Positions 1 to 8,414 of a stretch of 64,000 nt of DNA are shown here, piece after piece. The notes under the pieces were generated by a model, which did no database searches, was not told where the DNA came from, and worked only from the letters and a program-made list of their open reading frames with translations. A program made the position numbers and the translations under genes. The DNA is taken from positions 620,001 through 684,000 of the forward strand of contig NZ_JAFBGL010000001.1 in NCBI RefSeq assembly GCF_016811075.1, given 5' to 3'. How positions within the stretch are numbered: position 1 is the stretch's first letter; the number at the start of each line of letters is the position of its first letter. This stretch comes from Oceaniferula flava. GTDB taxonomy: Bacteria > Verrucomicrobiota > Verrucomicrobiia > Verrucomicrobiales > Akkermansiaceae.

Positions 1-986
1 TCGCGGAAGGCGGGGGGAACCAGCATGCACATCGAGTGCTCCAGCGAGCGGCCGGAGAGGGTGAGTAGCTCCAGCGCGTGGTCGAGGCTGGCGGAGTCAC
101 TTTCGTCTTCGCGGAGAACATTCTTCAGCAGCTCGACATCTTCGCCCCAGATTTCGGATTCGAAGAATTCCTCACGGGAGGCCATCCAGTTGCGGTTGCC
201 GCGCACGGTGTTGATTTCCCCGTTGTGGCACATCATGCGGAATGGCTGACCGAGCGGCCAAGCGGGGAATGTGTTGGTGGAGAAACGTTGGTGGTAAAGA
301 CAGATGGCGGTCTCGAACTCAGGATTCTGGAGATCGAGGTAGAAGGCCTTGAGGGTGGCTGGCATGGCCAGGCCCTTGTAAGAGATCAATCGACTGGAAA
401 AGGAGGGGATGTAGAAGTTTTCAATCGTCTTGGTATCGCGCTCGATGCTGCGGCGGCAGAGGTAGAGCTGACGCTCAAAGTGATCGGCGTCCCAGCCCTC
501 GGGTTTTTCCATCAGCAGGTGGAGGATCTGCGGGCGGGTTTTCTGCGCCAGCTTGCCCAGCTCTTCAGGAGCCACGGGAGCCTCGCGCCAGCCAATCAGG
601 GAGATTCCGCGGGCCGCGATAGTTTTGGCCGTCAGCTGCTTGATTTCTTCCTGCGCAGCTTGGTCGTCGAAGGGGAGGAAGAATACGCCCACCGCCAGAT
701 CGGTATCGTCTTTCAGCTCGGTGCCGAATTCAGCGGCAGCCTTGCGGAAAATCGGGTAGGGGATCTGGCTGAGGATGCCTGAGCCGTCGCCGGTTTTCAT
801 ATCAGCGTCAACAGCTCCGCGGTGCGTCATGTTACATACGGACTCGATCGCCAAATCGACGATTTGATATGAGCGCTTGCCGTGGATGTTGGCAATCGCG
901 CCCATGCCGCAGTTATCTCTCTCGGTGGAGAAACTGTGCATGGATCCGGTGCTGTCTGGTGTGTTGTTGTGATATGGGAATGACAT
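1..986 (-). CDS. gltB: Glutamate synthase large subunit, N-terminal part (partial)
   Basis: The minus strand is open from an ATG at 984-986 to the left edge, giving about 328 residues of the N-terminal glutamine amidotransferase (class II) domain. This domain releases ammonia from glutamine for the synthesis of glutamate from 2-oxoglutarate. The likely nucleophile is Cys26 in the motif NCGMG. It is followed by MTHRGAVDADMKTGDGSG and later by a LSGRSLEHSMCMLVPPAF stretch, both typical of GltB. Family members of this kind are usually made with a short propeptide that is cleaved before the cysteine, and the 25 residues before Cys26 fit that. The FMN and glutamate synthase domains lie outside the window, so completeness cannot be judged. 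The long open frames on the plus strand here are antisense shadows. Confidence 0.95.
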   Translation of the reverse strand, partial: MSFPYHNNTPDSTGSMHSFSTERDNCGMGAIANIHGKRSYQIVDLAIESVCNMTHRGAVDADMKTGDGSGILSQIPYPIFRKAAAEFGTELKDDTDLAVGVFFLPFDDQAAQEEIKQLTAKTIAARGISLIGWREAPVAPEELGKLAQKTRPQILHLLMEKPEGWDADHFERQLYLCRRSIERDTKTIENFYIPSFSSRLISYKGLAMPATLKAFYLDLQNPEFETAICLYHQRFSTNTFPAWPLGQPFRMMCHNGEINTVRGNRNWMASREEFFESEIWGEDVELLKNVLREDESDSASLDHALELLTLSGRSLEHSMCMLVPPAFR

Positions 987-1148
987 GATGAGAAAAACTG
1001 ATTCGTTGAAAATGAGGGGCTTGTCTTCAGGGTGGAAGTCGAAGCTCGTCATCGGGCGATTCGGCGGCAGAGCAATTAAGCCCTTAGCAGGTCGCTTGCC
1101 AAGTGCGAAGTCTGTCAGGACAAAGGCGGAGCGAGGGGGCTGAAATGG

Positions 1149-1628
1149 TTAGATTTTGCCGGACAGAAGCACGATAGCCGAGATTCCGATGGTGACTAGA
1201 TAGAGGATCAGCATGATGAGGATCATGATTCCCATTTGAGTCCAGAACGTTCGCTGGTGGGCGATCGCTTGCTCGAGATCCTCGATGCGATGGCTGATGT
1301 TGAGCCGGGTGATCGAGCGCTCGTATCTCGAGAGTCTGAGAGAGGGGATGATGAACAGCACTGCCAGCACCAGGTAGAAGGAAGCCAGCAGGATGATTGA
1401 GAGCAGAGGAAAGCTGCCCAGCATCTTGCGCGCGGTCATCGCCGCGATAATCAGGATGAACCCTGCTGTGATATAACCGGCTAAGCTACAGAATTTCACC
1501 CAAGGGCGGGTATGACGCAGGTGCTCTACCACCAGTGCGGGAGCCTCGCCGGGCTGCTGTGGGGCGGAGTCATGCCACTCCTCGATCTCGGGAGACTCCA
1601 AGGGTGGGCGGTAGGGATCTTCGTTCAC
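1149..1628 (-). CDS. DUF5362-like small membrane protein
   Basis: A 159-residue protein starting at a GTG. The first 35 residues are acidic and proline-rich (NEDPYRPPLESPEIEEW), then comes a conserved-looking LRHTRPWVKF segment leading into three or four hydrophobic helices (about residues 45-65, 72-96 and 132-158). The soluble stretch between them contains a short amphipathic helix with several Arg and Glu. The arrangement N-terminal PYRPP plus TRPWVKF resembles DUF5362-type proteins that I know as membrane proteins of unknown role. It stands alone between gltB and the divergent MATE gene. No function is assigned. Confidence 0.7.
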   Translation of the reverse strand: MNEDPYRPPLESPEIEEWHDSAPQQPGEAPALVVEHLRHTRPWVKFCSLAGYITAGFILIIAAMTARKMLGSFPLLSIILLASFYLVLAVLFIIPSLRLSRYERSITRLNISHRIEDLEQAIAHQRTFWTQMGIMILIMLILYLVTIGISAIVLLSGKI

Positions 1629-1745
1629 GGGCCAGATTCTAATCTCTTAAAACAAATTTTGGCACTTCCAAGTTACGAAAAAGAACGATAGTTCGGTGCT
1701 CGTCACCGCGATGACTTGAAGTTATCCAGTGGTCATTAGCAAAAA

Positions 1746-3224
1746 ATGAGTAGTGAGGAATTCCAGGCCGTGGAGAGTGGCGACGGGCTATCGGTGATCG
1801 ATGAGCCCCCGGCCGTTGCTGTGCCGATGGAGTTAGGTGGGAAGCTTGCCGGCCTCTCACTACCTCGGCAGGTGCTGGCTCTTGCGCTGTGGCCATTTTT
1901 ACAAAACCTGATGGGCGTGGGTGTCGGTTTCGCAGACATGATGATCGCGGGCCGGATGGAAAGTGGCGAAGCCAGTGAGGCAGTCATGGATATGATGGGA
2001 GCAGGCATGTATCTTATGTGGCTGCTGATGATTCTTCAAGGGGCGATGGCGACTGGTGCGATGGCCTTGGTGTCACGTGCCACCGGCGCACGTGATATTA
2101 AATCGGCCAACCTTGCCCTGGGGCAGTCGCTGCTACTGGGAGTGGTCTCCGGTTTCCTCAGTGGGGTGCTGATCTGGCTGGTGGTTCCTCACATGGGGCG
2201 TTTCTTCGGTCTGAGTGACTTGGCTCAGGAATATGTGGTGGATTACATGCGCATCGGAGCTCTGTTGGCTCCGTTCAGTGGTGTGATGTTTGTCGCCAGC
2301 AGTTGCCTGCGAGCTTATGGCGATACGGTGAAGCCCTTTATGGCGATGCTGTTAGTCAATGTGATCAACGTTGGTGTCAGCCTCTATTTTGTTTATGAAC
2401 TCGGCTGGGGCGTGCAAGGCCTTGCCGGCGGCACGGTGATCGGCTGGGCCTGCGGCGCGGCGATGATTCTCTGGTTCCTGCGCCCCGGTGGTGGACTGAG
2501 TCAGCGCCAATCCAAGAAAAGCGCAAATTCATTGGACCCACTGGTGCTGCGCTTGGAAAACATGCGCTACGATATGCCAATGCTGCGCCGAATCTGGCGG
2601 ATTAGCTGGCCGTCGATGATCGAAATCATCGGTATGTGGTCGGTGCATGCCGTGGGGGTCTATTTTATCGGCTCGATGAAAGCGGGCACCATTGGGGCAC
2701 ATGCGATGGTGGTTCGTCTGGAGTCGGTGAGTTTCATGCCGGGGTTCGCCATTGGCATGGCGGCGAGCACACTCACCGGTCAGTATCTCGGCGCCAAGGA
2801 TCCGGAAATGGCGAAAAAGGCAGTGCGTTTCTGCTGGGTTCTGGCCGTGGTGACCATGGGAGGTGCTGGCGTTTTGATCTCCGTGTTTAATACCGAATTC
2901 CTCGCATTGTTCGGCGATCCGTCGTCGGCCCAATTCCAGATGGCGGCACCGGTTATTCGCTTTGTTGGTCTGATGCAGGTGCTGACGGCCTCGATGATGG
3001 TGATGAAAATGTCGATGCGTGGTGCGGGGGATACGCGCACGGTGACGATCTATTCATTCACCTCCATGGGCTTGATCCGGGTGGGAGTGCTCTGGTGGGT
3101 CATCCGGAATTACGACATCGACCTGATGGGGATTTGGCAGGTGATGATCTGTGATGTGCTGCTGCAAAGTGCAATCTTCGTCTGGCTCCACTTCCGCGGC
3201 CGCTGGCTGACAAGGGAGGTGTAA
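1746..3224 (+). CDS. MATE family efflux transporter
   Basis: A 492-residue polytopic inner-membrane protein with about 12 hydrophobic segments, arranged as two similar halves as in the MATE (multidrug and toxin extrusion) family. Recognisable family-like stretches are ALWPFLQNLMGVGVGFADMM near residue 55 and ISWPSMIEIIGMWSVHAVG near 290, which are the equivalent first helices of each half. MATE proteins exchange Na+ or H+ for cationic compounds. The first 45 residues are soluble and acidic, which is longer than usual, so the start could be further downstream. No dedicated regulator is adjacent, so the substrate cannot be inferred. It converges with the gene ending at 3233. Confidence 0.9.
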   Translation: MSSEEFQAVESGDGLSVIDEPPAVAVPMELGGKLAGLSLPRQVLALALWPFLQNLMGVGVGFADMMIAGRMESGEASEAVMDMMGAGMYLMWLLMILQGAMATGAMALVSRATGARDIKSANLALGQSLLLGVVSGFLSGVLIWLVVPHMGRFFGLSDLAQEYVVDYMRIGALLAPFSGVMFVASSCLRAYGDTVKPFMAMLLVNVINVGVSLYFVYELGWGVQGLAGGTVIGWACGAAMILWFLRPGGGLSQRQSKKSANSLDPLVLRLENMRYDMPMLRRIWRISWPSMIEIIGMWSVHAVGVYFIGSMKAGTIGAHAMVVRLESVSFMPGFAIGMAASTLTGQYLGAKDPEMAKKAVRFCWVLAVVTMGGAGVLISVFNTEFLALFGDPSSAQFQMAAPVIRFVGLMQVLTASMMVMKMSMRGAGDTRTVTIYSFTSMGLIRVGVLWWVIRNYDIDLMGIWQVMICDVLLQSAIFVWLHFRGRWLTREV

Positions 3225-3232
3225 TTAGTAAG

Positions 3233-3925
3233 CTATTTCTGGAGCAGGCGACGCCAGCGTGAGCGTTTCCTTTTTTTCGAAAAACCGGGGATTCCCGTTT
3301 TGATTCGGCTGAAGGAGGTGGCGTCGGTGGTGAGAAAGTCTGGAGGGCTGGCTTGCTCGAGATCGCGGATCGCTTTTTCGAACTGTTGACCGACCTCGGC
3401 GCTGATCGTCCGAGTTGCGGCGTCGATGATTTTGGTGACCGTCTCATCGTCGCACAGTTCCGGCAGTGGTTTCGCCGGAGCATAGGCAGCCCCCTGATCC
3501 AACATTTCATCATAGAGGTCGGCCAAGATCAGCACGAGGTAATCGCGGTCATCCGAGGTTAGAGGATTGACGCCCTTCATGGATGAGTAGTTGTGCACCA
3601 AGGTTTCAATATCAGCACCCACGATGGCACGGAGGTATTGCCGTTTCTCGGGAGTCATCCCTAATTTGTCGCCAAAACTGCCGTAAAGATAGGCCGAGTG
3701 TAACATGCCGGCAACCACCATGTCAGGGCGCTCGCCCCAGTGCGCGAGCACGCTGGCGGTGCCGATCAAATGGCAAACGAAAGGCTTTTGGTTGGGGCGA
3801 TAGGCATTGGCAAAGAGCTTTTGCGAAACATCGTAAGCGGCCCTCACGGTGGTGAGATCGGCATCGCTCCAACGGGCTTCCCTAAGCTGATTGTATAGCT
3901 GCAGATTCGTTTGTGCGACGTTCAT
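3233..3925 (-). CDS. DUF6817-like (degenerate HD-domain) protein
   Basis: A 230-residue cytoplasmic protein. Residues 40-80 read like an altered HD phosphohydrolase: a KPFVCHLIGTASVL helix with His52, then VVAGMLHSAY with His76. In the RelA/SpoT-type HD fold this last motif would be HD, but here the Asp is Ser. This resembles the DUF6817 family, often found beside glycosyltransferases. The C-terminus is strongly basic (KKRKRSRWRRLLQK). It begins 2 nt after the stop of the glycosyltransferase upstream, so the two are co-transcribed and may act in the same surface-glycan process. The function is not known to me. Confidence 0.65.
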   Translation of the reverse strand: MNVAQTNLQLYNQLREARWSDADLTTVRAAYDVSQKLFANAYRPNQKPFVCHLIGTASVLAHWGERPDMVVAGMLHSAYLYGSFGDKLGMTPEKRQYLRAIVGADIETLVHNYSSMKGVNPLTSDDRDYLVLILADLYDEMLDQGAAYAPAKPLPELCDDETVTKIIDAATRTISAEVGQQFEKAIRDLEQASPPDFLTTDATSFSRIKTGIPGFSKKRKRSRWRRLLQK

Positions 3926-3927
3926 GT

Positions 3928-4908
3928 TTAGGCGGGGTATTTAAAGCGATTCCAGCGATGCTCCAAGGGACTGAAGATTTTCTTCTCGTAGAACCGTCCG
4001 ACTTTTTTGCCAAACATTTTGCGAACCTTACGAATACTCCCACAGGCGTATCGGCGGTGCATCCGAAGCCACTTCAGACCCGGGTTCTTCTTTTTGGGGT
4101 GGGGATCCAGACCCCATTTTTGATCGAAGTGTTCTTGGTTGGCGCTGATCTTTGCCTCGCTCCATCGGGAGAAGAAGAAATCACGATCTTCGCGTGTCAA
4201 TTTCGAGGGGGGCACATAGGTGATTTTAGAAGCCGGCTCGAGCCAGATCTCATATCCATGTTGGGTGGCTGTCATGGAAATATCGCCATGCTCAGCGTGG
4301 CAGACCAAGCCATCGTCAAAGCCTCCAATTTTCGTTAGAAAATCCATGCGAACCAGCACCGTGTGAAATTCAATCAACTCCGTGGTCTTCCGCACGAGTT
4401 CGGACTCCAATTTTTCGACAGGGAGGTGTTGGCAGTCGTGATGTTCGTAGTAGGCCAGTCGGTCATGTTTATTGCGTTTGATGCCACAGACACCGCCATA
4501 CATATGGATTTTTGAGCATTCCGGGAGGTGCTCATAATAAGTGGGGCCTACGAGCCCAGCCTTTGTCTCTTCGGCACATTGTACCAGCGCAGACAGCCAG
4601 TCCTTGCTCACCAAGACGTCATTGTCCACGAACACCATGTAATCTGTGTCGGTGTTTTTCTTGGCCCAATCATAGGCCATGTTACGTGCACGGTTCGGGG
4701 TTAAGTAGGACTCGGTGCGGATGAGAGTAAAGCCTTTCTCTTTGGAGAACTTTTCCAGAAACGACTTTGTTTTTGAGTCGGAATTGCCATCGATACAGAC
4801 TAGGTCAAATGGCGTATCGGTGATCTCATAAAGCCTTCTCAGGCTTTTTTCGGTGGTGCTAAAGACCTCTCTGGGGACAAAGGCGACAACGGGGCAATCA
4901 CTGGGCAT
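3928..4908 (-). CDS. Glycosyltransferase family 2 protein
   Basis: A 326-residue GT-A fold glycosyltransferase. The N-terminal nucleotide-binding half has the β-strand VCIDGNSDSKT and the acidic metal/nucleotide motif DND at residues 95-97 (VFVDNDVLVS). GT2 enzymes move a sugar from a nucleotide-sugar to a growing glycan. No membrane segment is visible, so it is probably a cytoplasmic or peripheral enzyme. The C-terminal 80 residues are very rich in Lys and Arg, which could dock it to the membrane. It is the first gene of a two-gene operon with the DUF6817-like gene and is divergent from another GT2 gene. Confidence 0.88.
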   Translation of the reverse strand: MPSDCPVVAFVPREVFSTTEKSLRRLYEITDTPFDLVCIDGNSDSKTKSFLEKFSKEKGFTLIRTESYLTPNRARNMAYDWAKKNTDTDYMVFVDNDVLVSKDWLSALVQCAEETKAGLVGPTYYEHLPECSKIHMYGGVCGIKRNKHDRLAYYEHHDCQHLPVEKLESELVRKTTELIEFHTVLVRMDFLTKIGGFDDGLVCHAEHGDISMTATQHGYEIWLEPASKITYVPPSKLTREDRDFFFSRWSEAKISANQEHFDQKWGLDPHPKKKNPGLKWLRMHRRYACGSIRKVRKMFGKKVGRFYEKKIFSPLEHRWNRFKYPA

Positions 4909-5083
4909 GCGGTTAGGTTATGGTATAAAATTCCATTTAGTCAGCTAAAAAACTTGCCTAAGCCAAATTCAAGTCATGAGGTGTCGGCGTTGAGAAACTA
5001 GTGATGCTTATTTTAACGCAATAAGCTGCGATGTCCTAAGCTTCTCTTCGCCTCGATCCCACCTTCACCGATTCAACTTTGTC

Positions 5084-5998
5084 ATGGAACAACCCCTCGT
5101 GAGCATCGTGATTCCCTGCTACAATGCAGCGACCTATCTCGAAGCGTGTTTGCAAAGCCTCTACGCGCAAACCTACCCTCATTTGGAAATCATTTTGATC
5201 GACGACGGTTCGAGCGATGGCACCTTGGAAATCATCAAGCAGCAAGGTGACCGCGTTCTCTACCGCACTGGTCCGAACCAAGGGGCGAATGCTGCGCGCA
5301 ACACCGGCATGGATATGGCACGGGGAAAATATCTGAAGTTCTTCGATGCTGATGATATCATGTTGCGTGACGCCATCGCTATGCAGGTGGATGGCATGGA
5401 GAAGTTGCAGCCTCATCAATTTATCTATGGTGATGTGGTAGACCTCGACAGCAAGAAGCCGGTTTTTGACAATATTTTTACCTCTTCAGAGGTCACGCGG
5501 GATGAAATGATTTATCAGCTATTTGAAGGGAATATCCTGACTGGCTGCCCCCTTCATCAACGGCAGTTTATCGTTGATCATGGTCTGCGTTTCGAAGAGT
5601 GTTTGTTATCGGCGCAGGAGTGGGATTTTCATCTTCAAATTGCACTCGCTGGTGGGATCTTTGTGCATCAAGACACACTGATTTATTATTATCGTGATCA
5701 TGATGAGCCCGACCGCATCAATCAGGTGATGAAGCAGCGTGAAGTAAAACTCAGGGAATTCTGTCTGCGTTACGAGGTAGCATGTCCCAAAATCATTGCT
5801 GGATACGCCAATCAAGTGATGTATCCACCGATAAAAACGATCATCCGTAATCGTCTCGCTAAGATAGAAGCCAAACTTGTTCGGGCGAAGCAACAAGATG
5901 AAGCGTTGAACGTGCGTGAGATTCGCAAGGACCTGGACCCGCTGTGGCGCGTTCTATTGATGGATCTTCGCTATATTTGTCGACGACATTTCAAATGA
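5084..5998 (+). CDS. Glycosyltransferase family 2 protein
   Basis: A 304-residue GT2 enzyme starting with the classic VSIVIPCYNAATYLEACL signature, then LIDDGSSDGT at residues 39-47 (nucleotide binding) and the DXD motif FFDADD at 87-91. The C-terminal 60 residues are basic and helical. It lacks transmembrane helices and would act at the cytoplasmic face of the membrane on surface polysaccharide or a lipid-linked glycan. It is divergent from the other GT2 gene across a 175-bp AT-rich spacer. No polymerase or flippase is in view, so the glycan is unknown. Confidence 0.9.
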   Translation: MEQPLVSIVIPCYNAATYLEACLQSLYAQTYPHLEIILIDDGSSDGTLEIIKQQGDRVLYRTGPNQGANAARNTGMDMARGKYLKFFDADDIMLRDAIAMQVDGMEKLQPHQFIYGDVVDLDSKKPVFDNIFTSSEVTRDEMIYQLFEGNILTGCPLHQRQFIVDHGLRFEECLLSAQEWDFHLQIALAGGIFVHQDTLIYYYRDHDEPDRINQVMKQREVKLREFCLRYEVACPKIIAGYANQVMYPPIKTIIRNRLAKIEAKLVRAKQQDEALNVREIRKDLDPLWRVLLMDLRYICRRHFK

Positions 5999-6143
5999 TC
6001 AGGTGTCAGACTTTCATCGCAATCTCGGATGTTTGGGCCAATTCCACAGCATCCAAACAGGGCGGAAATGAAGACTTTGATTTTTTTGCAAAAACAACGT
6101 TGCAATACTCTGGGGAACCTGCTTCATTCCGCCCGTCTTCAGT

Positions 6144-6230
6144 GCGCGCGTGGCGGAATTGGTAGACGCGCATGATTCAGGTTCATGTGTCCGCAAGGAC
6201 GTGGAGGTTCGATTCCTCTCGCGCGCACCA
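6144..6230 (+). tRNA. tRNA-Leu(CAG)
   Basis: The 87-nt sequence folds as a class II tRNA. The acceptor stem GCGCGCG pairs with CGCGCGC, followed by discriminator A and an encoded CCA. The D-arm holds TGGCGGAATTGGTAGA. The anticodon stem is closed around loop TTCAGGT, giving anticodon CAG. There is a long variable arm (TGTCCGCAAGGACG), and a T-arm with TTCGATT. A Rho-independent terminator follows 20 nt downstream. Confidence 0.97.
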
Positions 6231-6250
6231 TTGAAGATCATCGATAATAG

Positions 6251-6280
6251 GCCCTCGTCAGTGACGAGGGCTTTTTCGTT
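6251..6280 (+). terminator. Rho-independent terminator of tRNA-Leu
   Basis: A perfect 10-bp inverted repeat (GCCCTCGTCA at 6251-6260 with TGACGAGGGC at 6262-6271) is followed by TTTTTCGTTTT. It ends the tRNA-Leu transcript before the convergent gene. Confidence 0.9.
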
Positions 6281-6292
6281 TTAACGGTGGCG

Positions 6293-7096
6293 TTACCATC
6301 GACCGATAATGGCTGATAGGCTGATCTCGCTTTTTTCGCCCGCCTTGACAAATGACATCCCCACGGAGGTGTGCGGGAGATTGGCGGTGAGGAAGGGGGA
6401 GCCGGTGAATTGACCGGTAGCGGCGGTGATGGTGCCGGAGCGCACATAGCCGCCGTAGGGATCGACGTAGCGGATTTTAAACGACTGAGCTTCCGGCGGG
6501 AGTTTGCTTGGGATTTCTGTGACCACGACAAAGTGGGCACGGATAGGCCACCAAGATCGGCCGCCGATGGCTGCGCTGTAGCGGTAGGCGTAACGGCGTA
6601 GGCTGATGATGGGAGGCAGTCCTTTTTTCAGCGACTTCGCCATGCGTGCGTGGCTGCGTTTCAGGAGCTCTCGGCGGCTTTCTTTTTTATCGAGGGTCAG
6701 GACCTCGTATTTGATTTTGGGAAGAAAATGTCCGCTGCGCATTTCATTCGCCATGTCGGTGAGATCGAGTAGGTTGATCCCTTGCTTCACGTTCCAGCGC
6801 TTCAGTCCCTCGATATGTTTGGAGGGGCGATTGCCCCAAGCGGCAATGACGTAGCGGATGCGACTCCGGCTGTTATTTCCCGGCACGGCCTGGTAGGCTT
6901 TCTGCCATTTTTCATCGCCGTATTGAAAGGCGTTCAGTAGCGATGCAGGGCCGCAGGCGTTGCCGTAAGCCCTGCGCTGATTGATGGGCTCGGCCTTTTC
7001 GTTAGGAGCCTTGAGCAAGTGCTGCGCAGGCAGAGACGAGGGGAGCCAACAAGAGAGCGCAAGGATGGAGATGAGGGTCCGCAGCGGCAACAGCAT
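6293..7096 (-). CDS. Secreted papain-fold (C39-like) putative cysteine peptidase
   Basis: A 267-residue protein with an N-terminal signal peptide (hydrophobic core at about residues 7-22, cleavage near LPAQ). The mature part has the pattern of a papain-like fold: nucleophile Cys48 in GNACGPASLLNAF, His188 in RAHFVVVTE and Asp212 in RYVDPYGG. This spacing and the ACGPASL context resemble peptidase C39-like proteins, but I do not recognise the exact family. The residues between 130 and 175 are very basic. It probably acts in the periplasm or outside the cell. It could be a peptidase, a transpeptidase-like enzyme or an inactive relative. It stands alone between tRNA-Leu and the rrf2 gene. Confidence 0.65.
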   Translation of the reverse strand: MLLPLRTLISILALSCWLPSSLPAQHLLKAPNEKAEPINQRRAYGNACGPASLLNAFQYGDEKWQKAYQAVPGNNSRSRIRYVIAAWGNRPSKHIEGLKRWNVKQGINLLDLTDMANEMRSGHFLPKIKYEVLTLDKKESRRELLKRSHARMAKSLKKGLPPIISLRRYAYRYSAAIGGRSWWPIRAHFVVVTEIPSKLPPEAQSFKIRYVDPYGGYVRSGTITAATGQFTGSPFLTANLPHTSVGMSFVKAGEKSEISLSAIIGRW

Positions 7097-7131
7097 GACC
7101 TAATCAAAGCGCAAAAGCGTGCGCTGGCAAC

Positions 7132-7539
7132 TTATATGTAGAACATCGGGGCCTCGGTGCAGAGTGAATCGAGGTTGATTTCGTTGAGGGCTCCGTCGAG
7201 CGACTTGCTGATCGAAGCCCAGGCGTCCTTGATAGATTTTCCTGACTCACCCTCTTCGGAAACGTTGGGGATGAGCATGCCGGGTTCCACCGCCATGGTG
7301 ATGTGCTGCAGGGTGATCTCGCGCGGCTCTCTGGCCAGCAGGTAGCCGCCAGCTTTACCTCGCTTGCTAATGATTAATCCGGCCCGTTTTAGATCGTTGA
7401 GGATTTGCACCAAAAAGTTTGCAGACACGGCTTCACGTTGCGCGAGGTCATCAAGTCGTGTAAGAGTCTGTCCGTCGTGATGCCGAGCGAGTTGAACCAT
7501 TGCCCGACACGCGTATTCAAGTTTTTGAGAAATCCTCAC
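7132..7539 (-). CDS. Rrf2 family transcriptional regulator (CymR-like)
   Basis: A 135-residue winged-helix regulator with the Rrf2 opening RISQKLEYACRAMVQLA, a recognition region VSANFLVQILNDLKRAGLI and the wing SKRGKAGGYLL. The start codon is GTG at 7537-7539. IscR/NsrR-type members bind a [2Fe-2S] cluster through three clustered cysteines. This protein has only Cys11 and Cys127, so a cluster is unlikely, and the better comparison is CymR, which controls cysteine synthesis. Its head-to-head position with the serine acetyltransferase gene cysE supports that reading, but the target is an inference. Confidence 0.88.
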   Translation of the reverse strand: MRISQKLEYACRAMVQLARHHDGQTLTRLDDLAQREAVSANFLVQILNDLKRAGLIISKRGKAGGYLLAREPREITLQHITMAVEPGMLIPNVSEEGESGKSIKDAWASISKSLDGALNEINLDSLCTEAPMFYI

Positions 7540-7547
7540 AAGAGATA

Positions 7548-8408
7548 ATGGAACATAAAAACCAAACCAAGGCCAGTGCCAACGAGTTTAACCTCTGTCA
7601 TGGCCGATTAAGTCAGGAGGAGCTCGATGAGATTTGGGCGGGAGTCCATGAGGCGGCGGAAAAAATCATCCAAAGCGAGCCGCAGCTACGACACTTACTC
7701 ACCGATGTGGTGATCTCCAGAAAGTGTATGGCGCGTGGTTTGGCCGCTCGCTTGGCGCGAAAGTTGGCACGCGAAGACATGCAGCGCGATGAGCTTGAGC
7801 CGCTTCTCTGCGACATCCTGATCAATAATGGGGCGCTGGTGCGTAGTGCGGCCAGGGATATGCAGGCGATTGTCGACCGTGACCCGGCATGCCAATCAGC
7901 GCTTGAACCCTTATTATTCTACAAAGGTTTCCTGGCCATTACGTCCTACCGGATCTCACATCACCTGTGGGGCACGGGCCGCCACGCCTTGGCGCTTTAT
8001 TTCCAAAGTATTTCCAGCGAAATCTTCGGGGTGGATATTCATCCGGCGGCGCGGATTGGTTGTGGTATTTTGTTAGATCACGCCACCAGTGTGGTGGTGG
8101 GGGAGACTTCCATCATCGAGGACGATGTGTCGATTTTGCATGAAGTGACGCTCGGCGGCACCGGCAAGGTCAGTGGCGATCGCCACCCGATCGTGCGCTC
8201 AGGTGTGCTGATCGGCGCCGGTTCGAAAATTCTCGGTCGGGTGACCATTGGCACCTGTGCCAAGGTGGGTGCCGGCAGTGTGGTTCTGGAAGATGTGCCT
8301 CCCCATAAAACTGTGGCCGGCGTGCCGGCGGTGGTGATGGGTGAGAGCAACGAGGAGAACCCCGCGCTGGGAATGAACCAGAGCCTGTGCGATGGGAATC
8401 GGATCTAA
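7548..8408 (+). CDS. cysE: Serine O-acetyltransferase
   Basis: A 286-residue enzyme (from the ATG at 7548) that makes O-acetylserine from serine and acetyl-CoA, the first step of cysteine synthesis. It has the N-terminal helical domain (LSQEELDEIW, then FYKGFLAITSYRISHHLW) and the C-terminal left-handed β-helix with DIHPAARIGCGILLDHAT, GETSIIEDDVSILHEVTLGGTGK and GDRHPIV. The C-terminal tail ends in Ile, as in enzymes inhibited by cysteine and forming a complex with CysK. An in-frame ATG at 7500 would overlap the regulator gene. I prefer 7548 because it brings the start close to that of E. coli CysE. Confidence 0.93.
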   Translation: MEHKNQTKASANEFNLCHGRLSQEELDEIWAGVHEAAEKIIQSEPQLRHLLTDVVISRKCMARGLAARLARKLAREDMQRDELEPLLCDILINNGALVRSAARDMQAIVDRDPACQSALEPLLFYKGFLAITSYRISHHLWGTGRHALALYFQSISSEIFGVDIHPAARIGCGILLDHATSVVVGETSIIEDDVSILHEVTLGGTGKVSGDRHPIVRSGVLIGAGSKILGRVTIGTCAKVGAGSVVLEDVPPHKTVAGVPAVVMGESNEENPALGMNQSLCDGNRI

Positions 8409-8414
8409 CCGTCC

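Noticed and set aside
78-782. Long plus-strand open frame (234 codons) at the left edge
   Set aside because: It is antisense to gltB, whose minus-strand translation has clear family motifs; the plus-strand product resembles nothing.
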